A stretch of DNA of 64,000 nucleotides. It comes from Chloroflexota bacterium (GTDB lineage Bacteria; Chloroflexota; Anaerolineae; Anaerolineales; VGOW01). Both the position numbers and the translations under genes were made by a program. The stretch is from assembly GCA_016875735.1 (NCBI GenBank), contig VGOW01000006.1, positions 1-64,000 of the forward strand. The letters run 5' to 3'. The notes under the pieces are model-generated. The model was not told the origin of the DNA, did no database searches, and was given only the letters and a program-made list of their open reading frames with translations. Of this stretch, positions 9,601 to 20,944 are shown piece after piece (position 1 is the stretch's first letter; each line of letters starts with the position of its first letter).

Positions 9601-10172
9601 CCGCCATCGTCGGCGGACTCCTCACCCTGCCCATCTTTCTCCCTGCCTTCCTCAACCGCGAACAACTCGGCTTCCTCACCGAGCGCGGCGCCGTTCGCTT
9701 TTCAATCGACTTGCTTTCATTTATCATCCCCGCGCCGGGGCACCCCTTCATCGTCAACTCGCCGCTGGCCGATCTCGCCGGGCGCATCGTGCCGTTTGAG
9801 TTCGAAGACATCGGCTATCTCGGAATCGCGCCGCTCGCCCTAACGGCGCTGGCGCTCCGCATCTTCGGCGCAAACTGGCACGCCCCCGAACAGTGGCAGA
9901 TCCCCGCGCGCTGGTTTCATGGCCGGGCAACGGTGCGCATCTTCAGCGAGATCGAAAGAACGACCGCGCTCGCTTTCACCGCCATCCCCGGCAAAGATTT
10001 GCGGCGGCTGATTATCGCCGTCAACGGCGCGGAAGTTTCTCGCTTTGGGGTGGGCGATTGGGCCGAGTATCGCACCCCGATCGTCTCTCTGCGCGAAGGG
10101 CTGAACACGGTTGAGTTTTTCGATGTTTCGTTCCCGACGCGCCACAATACACGGCGCAAGCTGCCTTCGCCG
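9589..10172 (+). pseudogene. Broken membrane glycosyltransferase, fragment 2
   Basis: Continues the same protein in the next frame: FLLTAIVGGLLTLPIFLPAF, then SPLADLAGRIVPFEFEDIGY and further helices, then a soluble stretch (FTAIPGKDLRRLIIAVNGAE). The frame goes out of register again between about 10135 and 10170, where the meaningful sequence moves to the next fragment. Confidence 0.5.
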
Positions 10173-10174
10173 AG

Positions 10175-10543
10175 ATGTTTGAGCTGCTCGACGACGCCGC
10201 GCCCGCGCAAGCCCGCGCTGGAGACTCCATTGCCGTGCAACTCACGTGGCGAGCCACTGCACAGCCCAAAGAGGACTTCACGCTGTTCGTCCACCTCCTC
10301 GGTGCCAGCGGCTCGCTCGTCGCCGGCAGTGACGGAGTCCCGGCGCGCGGAAGCCACCCCACCACCCGATGGCAGGCGGGGCAAATCAATCGTTTCAATG
10401 CGCCGCTCACCATTCCGCCGAACACTCCGCCCGGCCTTTACACGATCAGCGTCGGCTGGTATTCGTGGCCCTCGCTCGAACGCTTGCCCCTGCCCGACGG
10501 CGCGACGGCGTTCTCCGCGCGAACGCTCGAAATCGTCCCATAA
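10175..10543 (+). pseudogene. Broken membrane glycosyltransferase, fragment 3 (beta-sandwich domain)
   Basis: The frame (open from about 10155 as AQAAFAEMFELLDD) encodes a beta-sandwich with VQLTWRATAQPKEDFTLFVH and IPPNTPPGLYTISVGWY. The same domain ends the DUF2723 protein at 16943-19300 (IRIKWRALATVENSYTVFLH), so it is a recurring C-terminal module in this genome. On its own it has no start signal and is best read as the tail of the pseudogene, although an independent small protein from ATG 10175 cannot be excluded. Confidence 0.5.
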
Positions 10544-10588
10544 TCGCAACTTTCAGCCACGAAATTGGCGTTTTATCACGACCGCGCT

Positions 10589-10618
10589 TTGGCATTAGAT
10601 GAAGCGGTCGAGTATAAT
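10589..10618 (+). promoter_or_regulatory. Promoter of gyrA
   Basis: TTGGCA (10589-10594), an 18-nt spacer and a perfect TATAAT (10613-10618). Transcription would start near 10625, so the heptamer hairpin at 10641-10696 would form the 5' leader of the gyrA mRNA. Confidence 0.65.
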
Positions 10619-10640
10619 TCGCTTGTGAAACACGACCCTC

Positions 10641-10696
10641 GTCGAAGGACGAAGGACGAAAGCCCACTCGTCATTCGTCCTTCGTCTTTCGTCAGC
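10641..10696. repeat. Heptamer hairpin array in the gyrA leader
   Basis: Eight 7-nt units in exact register. The left units are of type gacgaag, the right ones of type cgtcctt or cgtcttt, which are near reverse complements, so the transcript can fold into a long hairpin. The array ends 8 nt before the gyrA ATG, and no Shine-Dalgarno sequence is visible between them. Confidence 0.85.
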
Positions 10697-10704
10697 ACAC
10701 CCCT

Positions 10705-13476
<2,772 letters not shown>

Positions 13477-13482
13477 ATTGCA

Positions 13483-14853
13483 GTGACCCTCGCCTCCCTC
13501 CGCCCCGCAGGCCAAATGATGGCTTACCTGCCTCTGCCCGACGCCGAAGCGCTGGCGGAGACTCTGGTGGCGTTTGCCAACGGCGACGGCGGCACGGTGG
13601 TGGCCGGCGCCGATGAAAAGGGGCGCGTGACTCAGGGCCTGTATGCCGACGAGATCGAAAGCGTTTTGCGAGCCGCCGAACGCAAATGCCGCCCGGCCAT
13701 TCACGTCGGCTGGGAGCAAATGGAAGCGCCCGGCGGCGCGGTGTTCGCCATCACCGTTGCTCGCAGCCCCGAACTGCATTCGCTCGACGATGGCCGCGTG
13801 CTCATCCGCATGGGCAACGAAAACAGGCCGTTGGCCGGAGACGAGATTCGGCAGTTGGCCGCCACCAAATCGGCGGGCGATTTTGAAGCGGAGGCGGCGC
13901 CCGGCGCGAAGCGGGAAGACCTCGACGATGAGTTGATCGCCGAATACATCGAAAAGAGGCAGGCTCGCCAGCGCCGCGCCATCACCGGCGCTCCCGACGA
14001 TGTGCTGAGAGAAATTCACGCGCTCGATTATGCGGGCAACCCCACCCACAGCGGCGTTCTGCTTTTCGCCAAAAACACACAGCAGTTTCTTCCGCAGAGC
14101 GGCATCGTCTTCGTCAAATTCATCGGCGCCGAGCCGCGCGGCGAAGATGGGTTGGCCGGATACGGGCGGCGCGAAGAGATCGGCGGGCCGCTGGCGCGAG
14201 TGATCGAGCGAGCGTGGCAAGTGGTGTACGAAGAGATGGCCATGGGCGCGGTGGTGAAAGGACTCGAACGGCAGGACATCACCGAATACCCGCCGTTTGC
14301 CGTGCGCGAGGCGCTGGTGAACGCGGTGTGCCACCGCGATTATCGTCTGCGCGGGCGGCGAATCGAGATCCGAATGTATTCGGATCGGATGGAAGTGATC
14401 AGTCCCGGCGGCCTGCCCGGCTTCATCACGGTGGATAATCTCGTTGAGGAACACTTCTCGCGCAACCCGCGATTGGTGAACGGACTCTTTCAGTGGGGCT
14501 ATATCGAAGAGTTGGGGCTGGGCATCGACCGGATGATCGAAGAGCTCGTTCAGCACGGTCACGCCCCGCCCCGATTCAAAGACCAACCGTATTCGTTCAC
14601 GGTGACGCTGTTCAACGCCCGCGAACGAAAGGCCGCGCCCGCCGCCGGAGCGTGGCAAAAGAGCATGAACGAGCGGCAGGCTCGCGCGCTCACATACATC
14701 CGCGAGCACGGTAGTATCACCAATCGCGACTATCAATCCATTTGCTCCGATGTGAGTCCGGAGACCCTGCGAATTGATTTGGCCGATTTGGTGGATCGGG
14801 GCATTTTGCTGAAAGTGGGCGCGAAAAAAGGGACGTATTACATTCTCAAGTAA
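13483..14853 (+). CDS. Schlafen AlbA_2 / ATP-binding transcriptional regulator
   Basis: 456 residues. The N-terminal part (ETLVAFANGDGGTVVAGADE) is an AlbA_2 (Schlafen-type) domain. The middle and C-terminal part contains PPFAVREALVNAVCHRDY and EVISPGGLPG, the HATPase-like region found in 'putative DNA binding domain' regulators. The last ~65 residues look like a winged helix (HGSITNRDYQSICSDVS). The GTG start at 13483 lies 6 nt after the gyrA stop, so it may be co-transcribed; an ATG at 13516 is an alternative that would cut into the domain edge. The family is usually annotated as transcriptional regulators; the ligand and targets are unknown. A perfect 19-bp inverted repeat follows the gene and could be an operator. 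Confidence 0.85.
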   Translation: MTLASLRPAGQMMAYLPLPDAEALAETLVAFANGDGGTVVAGADEKGRVTQGLYADEIESVLRAAERKCRPAIHVGWEQMEAPGGAVFAITVARSPELHSLDDGRVLIRMGNENRPLAGDEIRQLAATKSAGDFEAEAAPGAKREDLDDELIAEYIEKRQARQRRAITGAPDDVLREIHALDYAGNPTHSGVLLFAKNTQQFLPQSGIVFVKFIGAEPRGEDGLAGYGRREEIGGPLARVIERAWQVVYEEMAMGAVVKGLERQDITEYPPFAVREALVNAVCHRDYRLRGRRIEIRMYSDRMEVISPGGLPGFITVDNLVEEHFSRNPRLVNGLFQWGYIEELGLGIDRMIEELVQHGHAPPRFKDQPYSFTVTLFNARERKAAPAAGAWQKSMNERQARALTYIREHGSITNRDYQSICSDVSPETLRIDLADLVDRGILLKVGAKKGTYYILK

Positions 14854-14881
14854 GGGAACGGACTCGGCCCCCCGACCGGAC

Positions 14882-14930
14882 TTGACATAACATATCCCAA
14901 ACATATCCCAATTGGGATATGTTATGTCAA
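14882..14930. promoter_or_regulatory. Perfect 19-bp inverted repeat overlapping a start codon
   Basis: TTGACATAACATATCCCAA (14882-14900) is repeated as its exact reverse complement at 14912-14930, with an 11-nt loop. The unit aacatatccca also occurs twice in direct orientation (14889-14899, 14900-14910). The right arm contains the ATG (14924) of the sensor kinase. It may be an operator with three half-sites, or an RNA hairpin that hides the start codon; no T-run follows, so it is not a typical terminator. Confidence 0.75.
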
Positions 14931-15445
14931 TCGACATCCCGTATTTCAGTTTACTCGTCGTTACCACACTGGCACATCTCAGCCTGCTGTTCTACATTTT
15001 GCGGCTCGATGAGCCGATTGGCGTGGAGCAGTGGATGGCTGTGTATTGCGTGTGGTCGGGGCTGATGGCTGGAGCGCTGGCGCTGAGCGCGACGAATATG
15101 TTGATGCTCACGTTTTACTCCGGGCTGTGGCTGGCGCTGGCGAGTGTGGGCGGCCTGTGTCTGTTGGGGACGATCACCTTTGGCTATCTCGATCTGCCGA
15201 GGGCATGGGTGTGGAGCGCGGCGGCGCCGACGATCATGCTGTTGGTGGTGGTGGGCGACAGGCAAGACGCGGCGGCGGGGCTGGCCGATATGACTTGGCG
15301 GGCGGCGATCTCGCGACCGGGCGGCTGGTTCCCGCTGGCGCTGGCCAGCGCCTGGGCGGTCGTCGGTGTGGGGCTCATCGTGCTGACATATATTTCAGTC
15401 ACGCAGGCCAGCCTTCCTCTTTTAGCCAACCGCCGATTTTGGTAG
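14924..15445 (+). CDS. Membrane sensor domain, cut by an in-frame TAG from the kinase that follows
   Basis: 173 residues from MSIDIPYFSLLVVTTLAHLS with about six hydrophobic segments, resembling the N-terminal 7TM-type sensor module of histidine kinases. It ends at a TAG (15443-15445) in the middle of a predicted membrane region. The same reading frame continues immediately as FIVLLLIVSSEALAMW and then into the kinase at 15488-16936. The pair is therefore most simply one gene with a nonsense codon. The ATG at 14924 lies within a palindrome; an upstream TTG at 14912 is less likely. Confidence 0.7.
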   Translation: MSIDIPYFSLLVVTTLAHLSLLFYILRLDEPIGVEQWMAVYCVWSGLMAGALALSATNMLMLTFYSGLWLALASVGGLCLLGTITFGYLDLPRAWVWSAAAPTIMLLVVVGDRQDAAAGLADMTWRAAISRPGGWFPLALASAWAVVGVGLIVLTYISVTQASLPLLANRRFW

Positions 15446-15487
15446 TTCATCGTTCTCCTCCTCATCGTTTCCAGCGAGGCTCTGGCG

Positions 15488-16936
15488 ATGTGGGGCGCGG
15501 GGCCGTTGGCCATTGCGGCGCAGGCCCTGCGCGGCATCGGGGTGGCGGCGGCAGTGTACGCAACCACCTCGCTCGAACTGATTGACATTCGCGGCATCCT
15601 GCGCGCCGTCGTGGGCAATGCGCTGTTCATCGCCTTTCTGTCGCTCGTCATCATCGGCGGCATCGGCGCTTGGGCGCTCGCGGACAATCGGCTCCCCGAT
15701 GGGCAAAAGCAATTGGCGGTGGTCGCCGTCGTGATCGCGCTCGCCATCGTCTATCAACGATTGCAGCCGCATCTGAAAAACGCCGTGAGCCGCGCCGTGC
15801 TGGCGAGCGGATACGACACGGCAGAGATCGTGAAAGGATACAGCCAGCGCATCGCCAACTTGCTCGACATTGGCGATCTCGCAGTGGCGCTCGGCATCAC
15901 GCTCGCGCAAGCCGTTCAATCCACGCGGCTGGGCCTGCTGCTGTTCAGCCTCGAAGGCAACGGCCTCCGCACCGACGTGATGATCGGCGCGGGCAAACTG
16001 CCCACCCACGCCGATCAAACGTCGGTGGCGCTGAAGAACGCGCGGCTGGTGAGCAACCTGCGCGCCCTCAACGAAGGGATGCGCCTGCTCAACCAAACGC
16101 TCGAAGCCCGCAACGAGCAACTGCGAGAGATGGACAAAGTGAAGACCGACTTCATCACCATTGCCTCGCACGAACTGCGCACGCCGCTCACCCAAATTCT
16201 CGGCTTCGCCGACTTGCTGAAAATGATGAGCGAGGCCGACTCCATCGCCGGCTCCGAAATCTCCCCCATCACCGACAGCGTGCTCAAAGCCAGCAACCGG
16301 CTCGGCGAAGTGGTCAATCAAATGCTGGACGTGTCGCAGCTCGACGTGGACGCCATGCAATTGAAAATGGCCGAAACGACGGTGGACGCCGTCCTCCGCG
16401 CGGCGGTGGCGCCGTTCACGGCGGCCATCAAAGAGCGGCGGCTCACCCTCGCCGTGCAAAACATCCGCACCCTGCCGCCCATTCAAGCCGACCTTCAGCG
16501 GCTCGGCCAAGCTTTCAGCCACATCATCGGCAACGCCGTCAAATTCACTCCCGACGGCGGCAGCATCGAAGTGCGCGGGCGGCACCTCGTCGGCGACAGC
16601 AAAGAGCCGAACTCGATTGAAATCGTCGTGGCCGATTCCGGCGTGGGCATCAACAACAAATATCTTGAATTGATCTTCGAGAAGTTTTTCCGAGTCGGCA
16701 GCACCTCGCTTCATTCCACCGGCACCACCAAATTTATGGGCGCCGGCCCCGGACTCGGCCTGCCCATCGCCAAAGGAATCATCGGAGGGCACGGCGGCCG
16801 CGTGTGGGCCGAAAGCCCCGGCTTCGACAAAGACAAATATCCCGGCACGAAAATCTTTGTCGTCCTGCCCATTCATCCGCCCGCCGTCACCGGCAAAGGC
16901 GTGCCGGCCTTCATCGGCCTCGACGCCCCAGTGTGA
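15488..16936 (+). CDS. Sensor histidine kinase, C-terminal part (HisKA + HATPase_c)
   Basis: 482 residues in the same frame as the upstream sensor module. Order: remaining membrane helices (to ~residue 90), a GAF-like or linker region, a coiled segment (NQTLEARNEQLREMDKVKTD), the H-box DFITIASHELRTPLTQILGF with the phosphorylated His, the N-box HIIGNAVKFTPDGG, G1 VADSGVGI, F-box FEKFFRVG and G2 GPGLGLPIAKGI. The catalytic core is complete. The ATG at 15488 lies inside what should be a membrane helix, so it may be only an apparent start: the true protein may begin at 14924 if the TAG is a sequencing error or is read through. No response regulator is adjacent, so the partner is unknown. Confidence 0.85.
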   Translation: MWGAGPLAIAAQALRGIGVAAAVYATTSLELIDIRGILRAVVGNALFIAFLSLVIIGGIGAWALADNRLPDGQKQLAVVAVVIALAIVYQRLQPHLKNAVSRAVLASGYDTAEIVKGYSQRIANLLDIGDLAVALGITLAQAVQSTRLGLLLFSLEGNGLRTDVMIGAGKLPTHADQTSVALKNARLVSNLRALNEGMRLLNQTLEARNEQLREMDKVKTDFITIASHELRTPLTQILGFADLLKMMSEADSIAGSEISPITDSVLKASNRLGEVVNQMLDVSQLDVDAMQLKMAETTVDAVLRAAVAPFTAAIKERRLTLAVQNIRTLPPIQADLQRLGQAFSHIIGNAVKFTPDGGSIEVRGRHLVGDSKEPNSIEIVVADSGVGINNKYLELIFEKFFRVGSTSLHSTGTTKFMGAGPGLGLPIAKGIIGGHGGRVWAESPGFDKDKYPGTKIFVVLPIHPPAVTGKGVPAFIGLDAPV

Positions 16937-16942
16937 AACTGA

Positions 16943-19300
16943 TCACGGCCCCACCGTAATCCATCCCAACACAAATCGGTCGCCCGCCAAATTTCCGTTT
17001 TCGTCGAACGCCGGAAGGCGCACCACCGAACGCAACCCATACAACCCCATCTCAATGTAATACTCGCCCGGCGCCGCCTCCGCCGGAATCGGGATCGTGT
17101 ACGGGTCCACCGCCGATTGGCCCGGCAGCCATTTCGGCAACCACAGCATGGTGGGGAACGCGCCGCCCAGCGGCGTGTAATCGCTCGAGGCGATCAGCCC
17201 ATTGTCGGCGCTCATCAAATGAAGAAAGACCGTGTAACTGTTTTCGACCGTCGCCAACGCCCGCCACTTGATTCTGATCTCGACCGACTGGCCCGGCCTC
17301 GCGGCCATTGGCTCGGCCCACGGCGCAGTGCGCGCCGGGACTCCGCCAGCCCAGCCCCGCGCCCACTCCACTCCCACGCGCTGGCCGAAGTTCGCTGCCC
17401 TCTCTGTTTGAGGCAGGGGGCTGTACAAGGGGCTTAAGCCCCTTGTCACAGCAACCGCTCCCAGCGACACCGTTTGCGAAAAATCTTCGCCCGTCGTGAG
17501 ATCGGAAAAGCCGACGGTGAGAGGATACTCGCCCGCATCCGCGTTCGGCGGCACGATCATCTCCCATCGCTCAGCGATCACTTCGCCCCCTTGCCAATAG
17601 GGGCTGAGCAAATGGCTGTCGGTGGTGAAGCGATACTCCCACGGCCCCAGCCGCGCAAACGGGTGAATGATGCGCTCGGTGATCTGCGGCGCGCGCAAAT
17701 AGAGAATGATGGGCACGACATCTCCGGCCCGAACGGAATCGGCCAGCATATCGTAACCCAGCAGCTGCGCCGGCCCGAATTCAGAATCGAGCGGGTGGGG
17801 AATCGTCGGCGTCCCCACCGCCGGCGGCGGTTCGATTCGGTAAAACGCTCCCTCAGCGCGGAGTCGGAATCCCGTGTTCACAATCGCCGGGTTGTATTCG
17901 AGAAGATAGAGCGGGCCGCGATCAATGTTCTCCCACACCGCATCGACAAAAGGTTTGTTGACGTACACGACCGAGAGGTCGGCGGGATCGAGCGTTTGCC
18001 CGTCAACGTGTTGCCGATACCACAGCGGCGTGGCGTGTTCCCAATCGGAGAGCAGCACCGCGCCCATGCCTTTGCCGCCGAAGTGCGCGAACACCGAGTC
18101 CGCGAAGTCGTCGGCGGCGCGAAGGTGGCGCAGAGAGATTCGCGGCGCGAGCCAGAGGAGGTTGGCGAGCGGGAAGAGGATGAGCAACAGCACCGCCCGG
18201 GGCCGCTTGAGCCATTGGCCGAGCGCAAACGCGCCCGCGCCGATAAGCGCGGCGATGCTCACCAGCGGCGTGAGCAGATAGGCCATCACATCCTGCACCG
18301 AGTTGAGGATGAAAACGAGATTGACGAGCGCGTGCAAACCGAGAAGCAATGCCGCGCGCCCATCGCGGCGGGCAAGCCAAGCGAGGCCGACGAGCGCCAG
18401 CAATGCCACCGGCCACGCGAATTGAAGTTGGATGAGGCTGGCGAAGACGATGAGGCGATGCCACTGCTCGCCCGGCCCGAAGTGAAAGAGGTTGACTCCG
18501 GTGAGGCCGCGCGCCAGCGCGAGGTTGAGAAAACCGTCGAGGGTGTTCATGTCGCGCGGGCCGAAAGGCGGCGGCGGCGCGATGGCCGAGCGAAGGGGAA
18601 AGTACAGCCACGGGGCGAGGCCGAGGAGGGCGAAGCCCGCCATTTGAATCAGGGTCTTGAGGCGCGGGCGGTTGACGAGGATGAAGGCGGCATAGGCCGG
18701 GAAGCCGAAGGCAAGCAGTGGGTGATGTGTGACGCTCAACCCGGCCACAAACGCAAAGGCCCACAGCCAGCGATCGTTTTTCGTTGCGCGCCAGCGCAGG
18801 AGAAGGAACAGCGAAACCGAAGCCAGCGCGGCGGTGACAATGTGCGCGTTGGTGTGAATGGAATGCTGCCAATAGTTTGAGGCGGTGATGAGCGAGAGCG
18901 CGGCGACGATCCCCGACACTGCGCCGCCTCCCGGCGAGTCGGAAGAATCGGGGAAAAGAGTCTGCGCCATTCTGCACACCATTGCCGCGCCCAACGCGCC
19001 CGCCGCCGCCGAAAGCAAATTGGTGCGATAGGCCAACGCGCCGATGGGCACAAGCGTTTGCCAGGCCTTCACCAACAGAGTCATGAAAGCGTATCCCGGC
19101 GGATGGAGCACGGCCCACAAGTGTGGCATGAGGGTGTATTCCGCGGGGTCGCCGAAGACGAGGCCGGGGGCGAGAGTGGAAAGATAGAGGGTGAAGCCAA
19201 CGGCGAAGACGAGGGCTGGCAAATGGCCGCTTCGCGCGACGAATGCGCGAGCGCCGATTGTCGTCCGTCGTCTGCCGCCGATGGGCGAGTTGTCGATCAC
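16943..19300 (-). CDS. DUF2723 family membrane protein (TMEM260-like O-mannosyltransferase type)
   Basis: 785 residues. The N-terminal region (LVFAVGFTLYLSTLAPGLVF, GDPAEYTLMPHLWAVLHPPG) carries the DUF2723 signature with an early Asp, followed by about ten membrane helices. DUF2723 proteins are related to GT-C glycosyltransferases. The C-terminal ~350 residues are soluble and probably extracytoplasmic, with two beta-sandwich modules; the last (IRIKWRALATVENSYTVFLH) matches the tail of the broken glycosyltransferase near 10.3 kb. The GTG start at 19300 lies 15 nt after the stop of the next upstream gene, so the two are likely co-transcribed. A 22-bp palindrome within the gene encodes RGLSPLYSP. 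Confidence 0.85.
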   Translation of the reverse strand: MIDNSPIGGRRRTTIGARAFVARSGHLPALVFAVGFTLYLSTLAPGLVFGDPAEYTLMPHLWAVLHPPGYAFMTLLVKAWQTLVPIGALAYRTNLLSAAAGALGAAMVCRMAQTLFPDSSDSPGGGAVSGIVAALSLITASNYWQHSIHTNAHIVTAALASVSLFLLLRWRATKNDRWLWAFAFVAGLSVTHHPLLAFGFPAYAAFILVNRPRLKTLIQMAGFALLGLAPWLYFPLRSAIAPPPPFGPRDMNTLDGFLNLALARGLTGVNLFHFGPGEQWHRLIVFASLIQLQFAWPVALLALVGLAWLARRDGRAALLLGLHALVNLVFILNSVQDVMAYLLTPLVSIAALIGAGAFALGQWLKRPRAVLLLILFPLANLLWLAPRISLRHLRAADDFADSVFAHFGGKGMGAVLLSDWEHATPLWYRQHVDGQTLDPADLSVVYVNKPFVDAVWENIDRGPLYLLEYNPAIVNTGFRLRAEGAFYRIEPPPAVGTPTIPHPLDSEFGPAQLLGYDMLADSVRAGDVVPIILYLRAPQITERIIHPFARLGPWEYRFTTDSHLLSPYWQGGEVIAERWEMIVPPNADAGEYPLTVGFSDLTTGEDFSQTVSLGAVAVTRGLSPLYSPLPQTERAANFGQRVGVEWARGWAGGVPARTAPWAEPMAARPGQSVEIRIKWRALATVENSYTVFLHLMSADNGLIASSDYTPLGGAFPTMLWLPKWLPGQSAVDPYTIPIPAEAAPGEYYIEMGLYGLRSVVRLPAFDENGNLAGDRFVLGWITVGP
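17425..17446. repeat. Perfect 22-bp palindrome inside a coding sequence
   Basis: Arms ACAAGGGGCTT and AAGCCCCTTGT with no loop, translated within the linker of the DUF2723 protein. The centre CTTAAG also occurs in the palindromes at 30241-30290, suggesting a dispersed REP-like family. Confidence 0.7.
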
Positions 19301-19315
19301 CGTGGAGGCTCTACT

Positions 19316-20707
19316 TTAAGGAGATGGGGTGGGGCCGAAGAGGAAGGCGATCAAAAAAGCGAGGATGATGATCACGATCACGGCGGCGAGGATGAGCAAC
19401 GCCACTTTCACCGAGTCAATCGGCTTGTCGCCGGAAATCTTCCCCGTTTGCCCATTGACGAGCAAGCGATACCACTTGCCGCGATAGTGATACGCGCCCA
19501 CCCACACCGGCAGAAGCGCTTGTTTGTAGGTCACACCGCCGAAGTCGCTGGCCGACACTTGCAGATCTCGCACCTCTTTGCCGGGCGCGGCTTTGTGCTG
19601 CAATTGCTTCTTCGCTTTCTTCACCATCTTCTCGCGCGCGTCGAGCGAGGCCTGCGCCAGCGAAATATCATAGGTGGCCGCCGGCCATCCGGCCAAATAC
19701 TCCGGCTGATATTCCACCAACTTCTCCAAATCGAACGGCTCGATACGCTCCAACAGATCGGCGGAAAGAATTTTTGTGCCGCGCTGAAGTTCGCCGGTGA
19801 AGAAGAAAATGTGCTCGCCGCTCTGCCACACCCATCGCCGATTGCGCCCCGAGCCTTCGGCCACATAGGCCTGCCACTTTCTGGTGAGCGTGGTTTCGAA
19901 TACCCAAAACGGAACATAGGCCGGGCGCAGATTCCCGCCGCGCGCCAATCGGCCGAGATCGTCGGGCGCAAGCAGGCCGGCCCCGAGCCACTTGCGCATG
20001 ATCGTCTTTACTTCTTCGGCCTCGAAGCCCATGGGGATCACGGCCTGCGGCGGCAGAATGTCTGCATCCTCTCTCGCGGCGATGAACACCGCCGAGCCGC
20101 AGAACGGGCACTCAACGGACGTTTGGCCGACGGGGAACATGGTGGTGGCGCTGCACTGCTGGCATACCATCCGCCGCTCGGCCTCGGCCCAACGGTGAGC
20201 CTTTTCGGTGGGCAGGGTGAGATCGAGCGCCTGCTCCACATCTTTGGCTGGCTTCTCCTCCACCACTCGAACGTGCCCGCAGCGCTCGCACTTGAGATCG
20301 ATGAGATGCGGATCGAAACGCATCGCGCCGCCGCACTGCGGGCAGATGAAAACTTGTTTCGCGGCGGCGGCCTCCGGTTCGGTGGGAAGCCGCGCGGCCA
20401 CATCGGTTCCGGGGGGGAGCACGTCTTGGGGGTTGAGCCGCCCCTGCACAATCGCCAGCCCGCGCCGCGCTTCGGGGTTGGCCGGGTTCGCCGCCAATGC
20501 CCATTCCAAAAATTTCTTTTGCTCCGCCGCATCGGTCGTCGTCGCCGAAAGCCACAGCCGCGCATCCGAATGTTCCTGATCGATCTCGACCGCCCGGAAG
20601 AGATATTCGCGCGCTTCGGCCATGCGGCCTTCTTTCACGGCGAGGCGGCCCAATTGGAATCGCTGTTCGGCGGCTTCGCGGCGCTGTTGTTCGGGACCCG
20701 TACCCAT
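19316..20707 (-). CDS. TPR and zinc-ribbon protein with C-terminal membrane anchor
   Basis: 463 residues, function unknown. Residues 10-90 form TPR-like helices (MAEAREYLFRAVEIDQEHSD). Two CxxC pairs follow (CPQC and CERC; CQQC and CPFC), two zinc ribbons of the kind often mislabelled replication-factor-like. The middle region has YVPFWVFETTLTRKWQAYVA, shared with uncharacterised bacterial zinc-ribbon proteins. The C-terminus is a single membrane helix (VALLILAAVIVIIILAFLIA). A TATAAT box ends 6 nt from the ATG, implying an almost leaderless mRNA. It is probably transcribed with the downstream DUF2723 gene. Confidence 0.75.
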   Translation of the reverse strand: MGTGPEQQRREAAEQRFQLGRLAVKEGRMAEAREYLFRAVEIDQEHSDARLWLSATTTDAAEQKKFLEWALAANPANPEARRGLAIVQGRLNPQDVLPPGTDVAARLPTEPEAAAAKQVFICPQCGGAMRFDPHLIDLKCERCGHVRVVEEKPAKDVEQALDLTLPTEKAHRWAEAERRMVCQQCSATTMFPVGQTSVECPFCGSAVFIAAREDADILPPQAVIPMGFEAEEVKTIMRKWLGAGLLAPDDLGRLARGGNLRPAYVPFWVFETTLTRKWQAYVAEGSGRNRRWVWQSGEHIFFFTGELQRGTKILSADLLERIEPFDLEKLVEYQPEYLAGWPAATYDISLAQASLDAREKMVKKAKKQLQHKAAPGKEVRDLQVSASDFGGVTYKQALLPVWVGAYHYRGKWYRLLVNGQTGKISGDKPIDSVKVALLILAAVIVIIILAFLIAFLFGPTPSP

Positions 20708-20713
20708 GCCCCA

Positions 20714-20742
20714 ATTATAAAACGGCTGTACCAGATTTAGAA
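20714..20742 (-). promoter_or_regulatory. Promoter with near-leaderless start
   Basis: TATAAT (20719-20714 on the minus strand) lies 6 nt before the ATG at 20707, so the transcript would begin at or next to the start codon. The weak -35 (TTCTAA, 20742-20737) falls in the end of the adjacent inverted-repeat element. Confidence 0.5.
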
Positions 20743-20804
20743 CTTATCTCTAAACCACTCCAGGTGACAGTCACCTTCTGGCAGGTTTAGAGATAGCTTC
20801 TTAG
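20737..20804. mobile_element. 68-bp inverted-repeat miniature element, copy 1
   Basis: Begins TTAGAACTTATCTCTAAACC and ends with its near reverse complement GGTTTAGAGATAGCTTCTTA (+G). The interior contains one AGGTGACAGTCACCT palindrome. Copy 2 (21661-21778) has the same ends and two such palindromes; copy 1 equals copy 2 with the segment between the palindromes deleted. No coding capacity, so a MITE-like non-autonomous element. Confidence 0.8.
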
Positions 20805-20887
20805 TGTGACATGGAGTCGAAGGCCGCCAGAATGTGCAAGCGGAAGTTAGAGAAGTTACGATAGCCGAAGCCACGACGATTGATCAT
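20801..20887 (-). pseudogene. C-terminal scrap of an ISL3-like transposase
   Basis: The minus strand reads MINRRGFGYRNFSNFRLHI then LAAFDSMSH and stops. The GYRNFxNFR motif is typical of the extreme C-terminus of ISL3-family transposases. A TAG immediately upstream and no further homology show it is a remnant. Its stop codon overlaps the end of the 68-bp element, which may therefore be a derivative of the same insertion sequence. Confidence 0.5.
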
Positions 20888-20944
20888 CTACAGCGGATGA
20901 TGGTGATCCGAGCTAATTAGGCTGATCACAAAATGCATGTGAGT

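Noticed and set aside
9405-10598. Intact 397-residue glycosyltransferase from 9405
   Set aside because: Its first and last parts are out-of-frame nonsense; meaningful sequence switches frames twice.
10641-10696. Heptamer array before gyrA as an intrinsic terminator of an upstream gene
   Set aside because: It lies downstream of the gyrA promoter and is not followed by a T-run.
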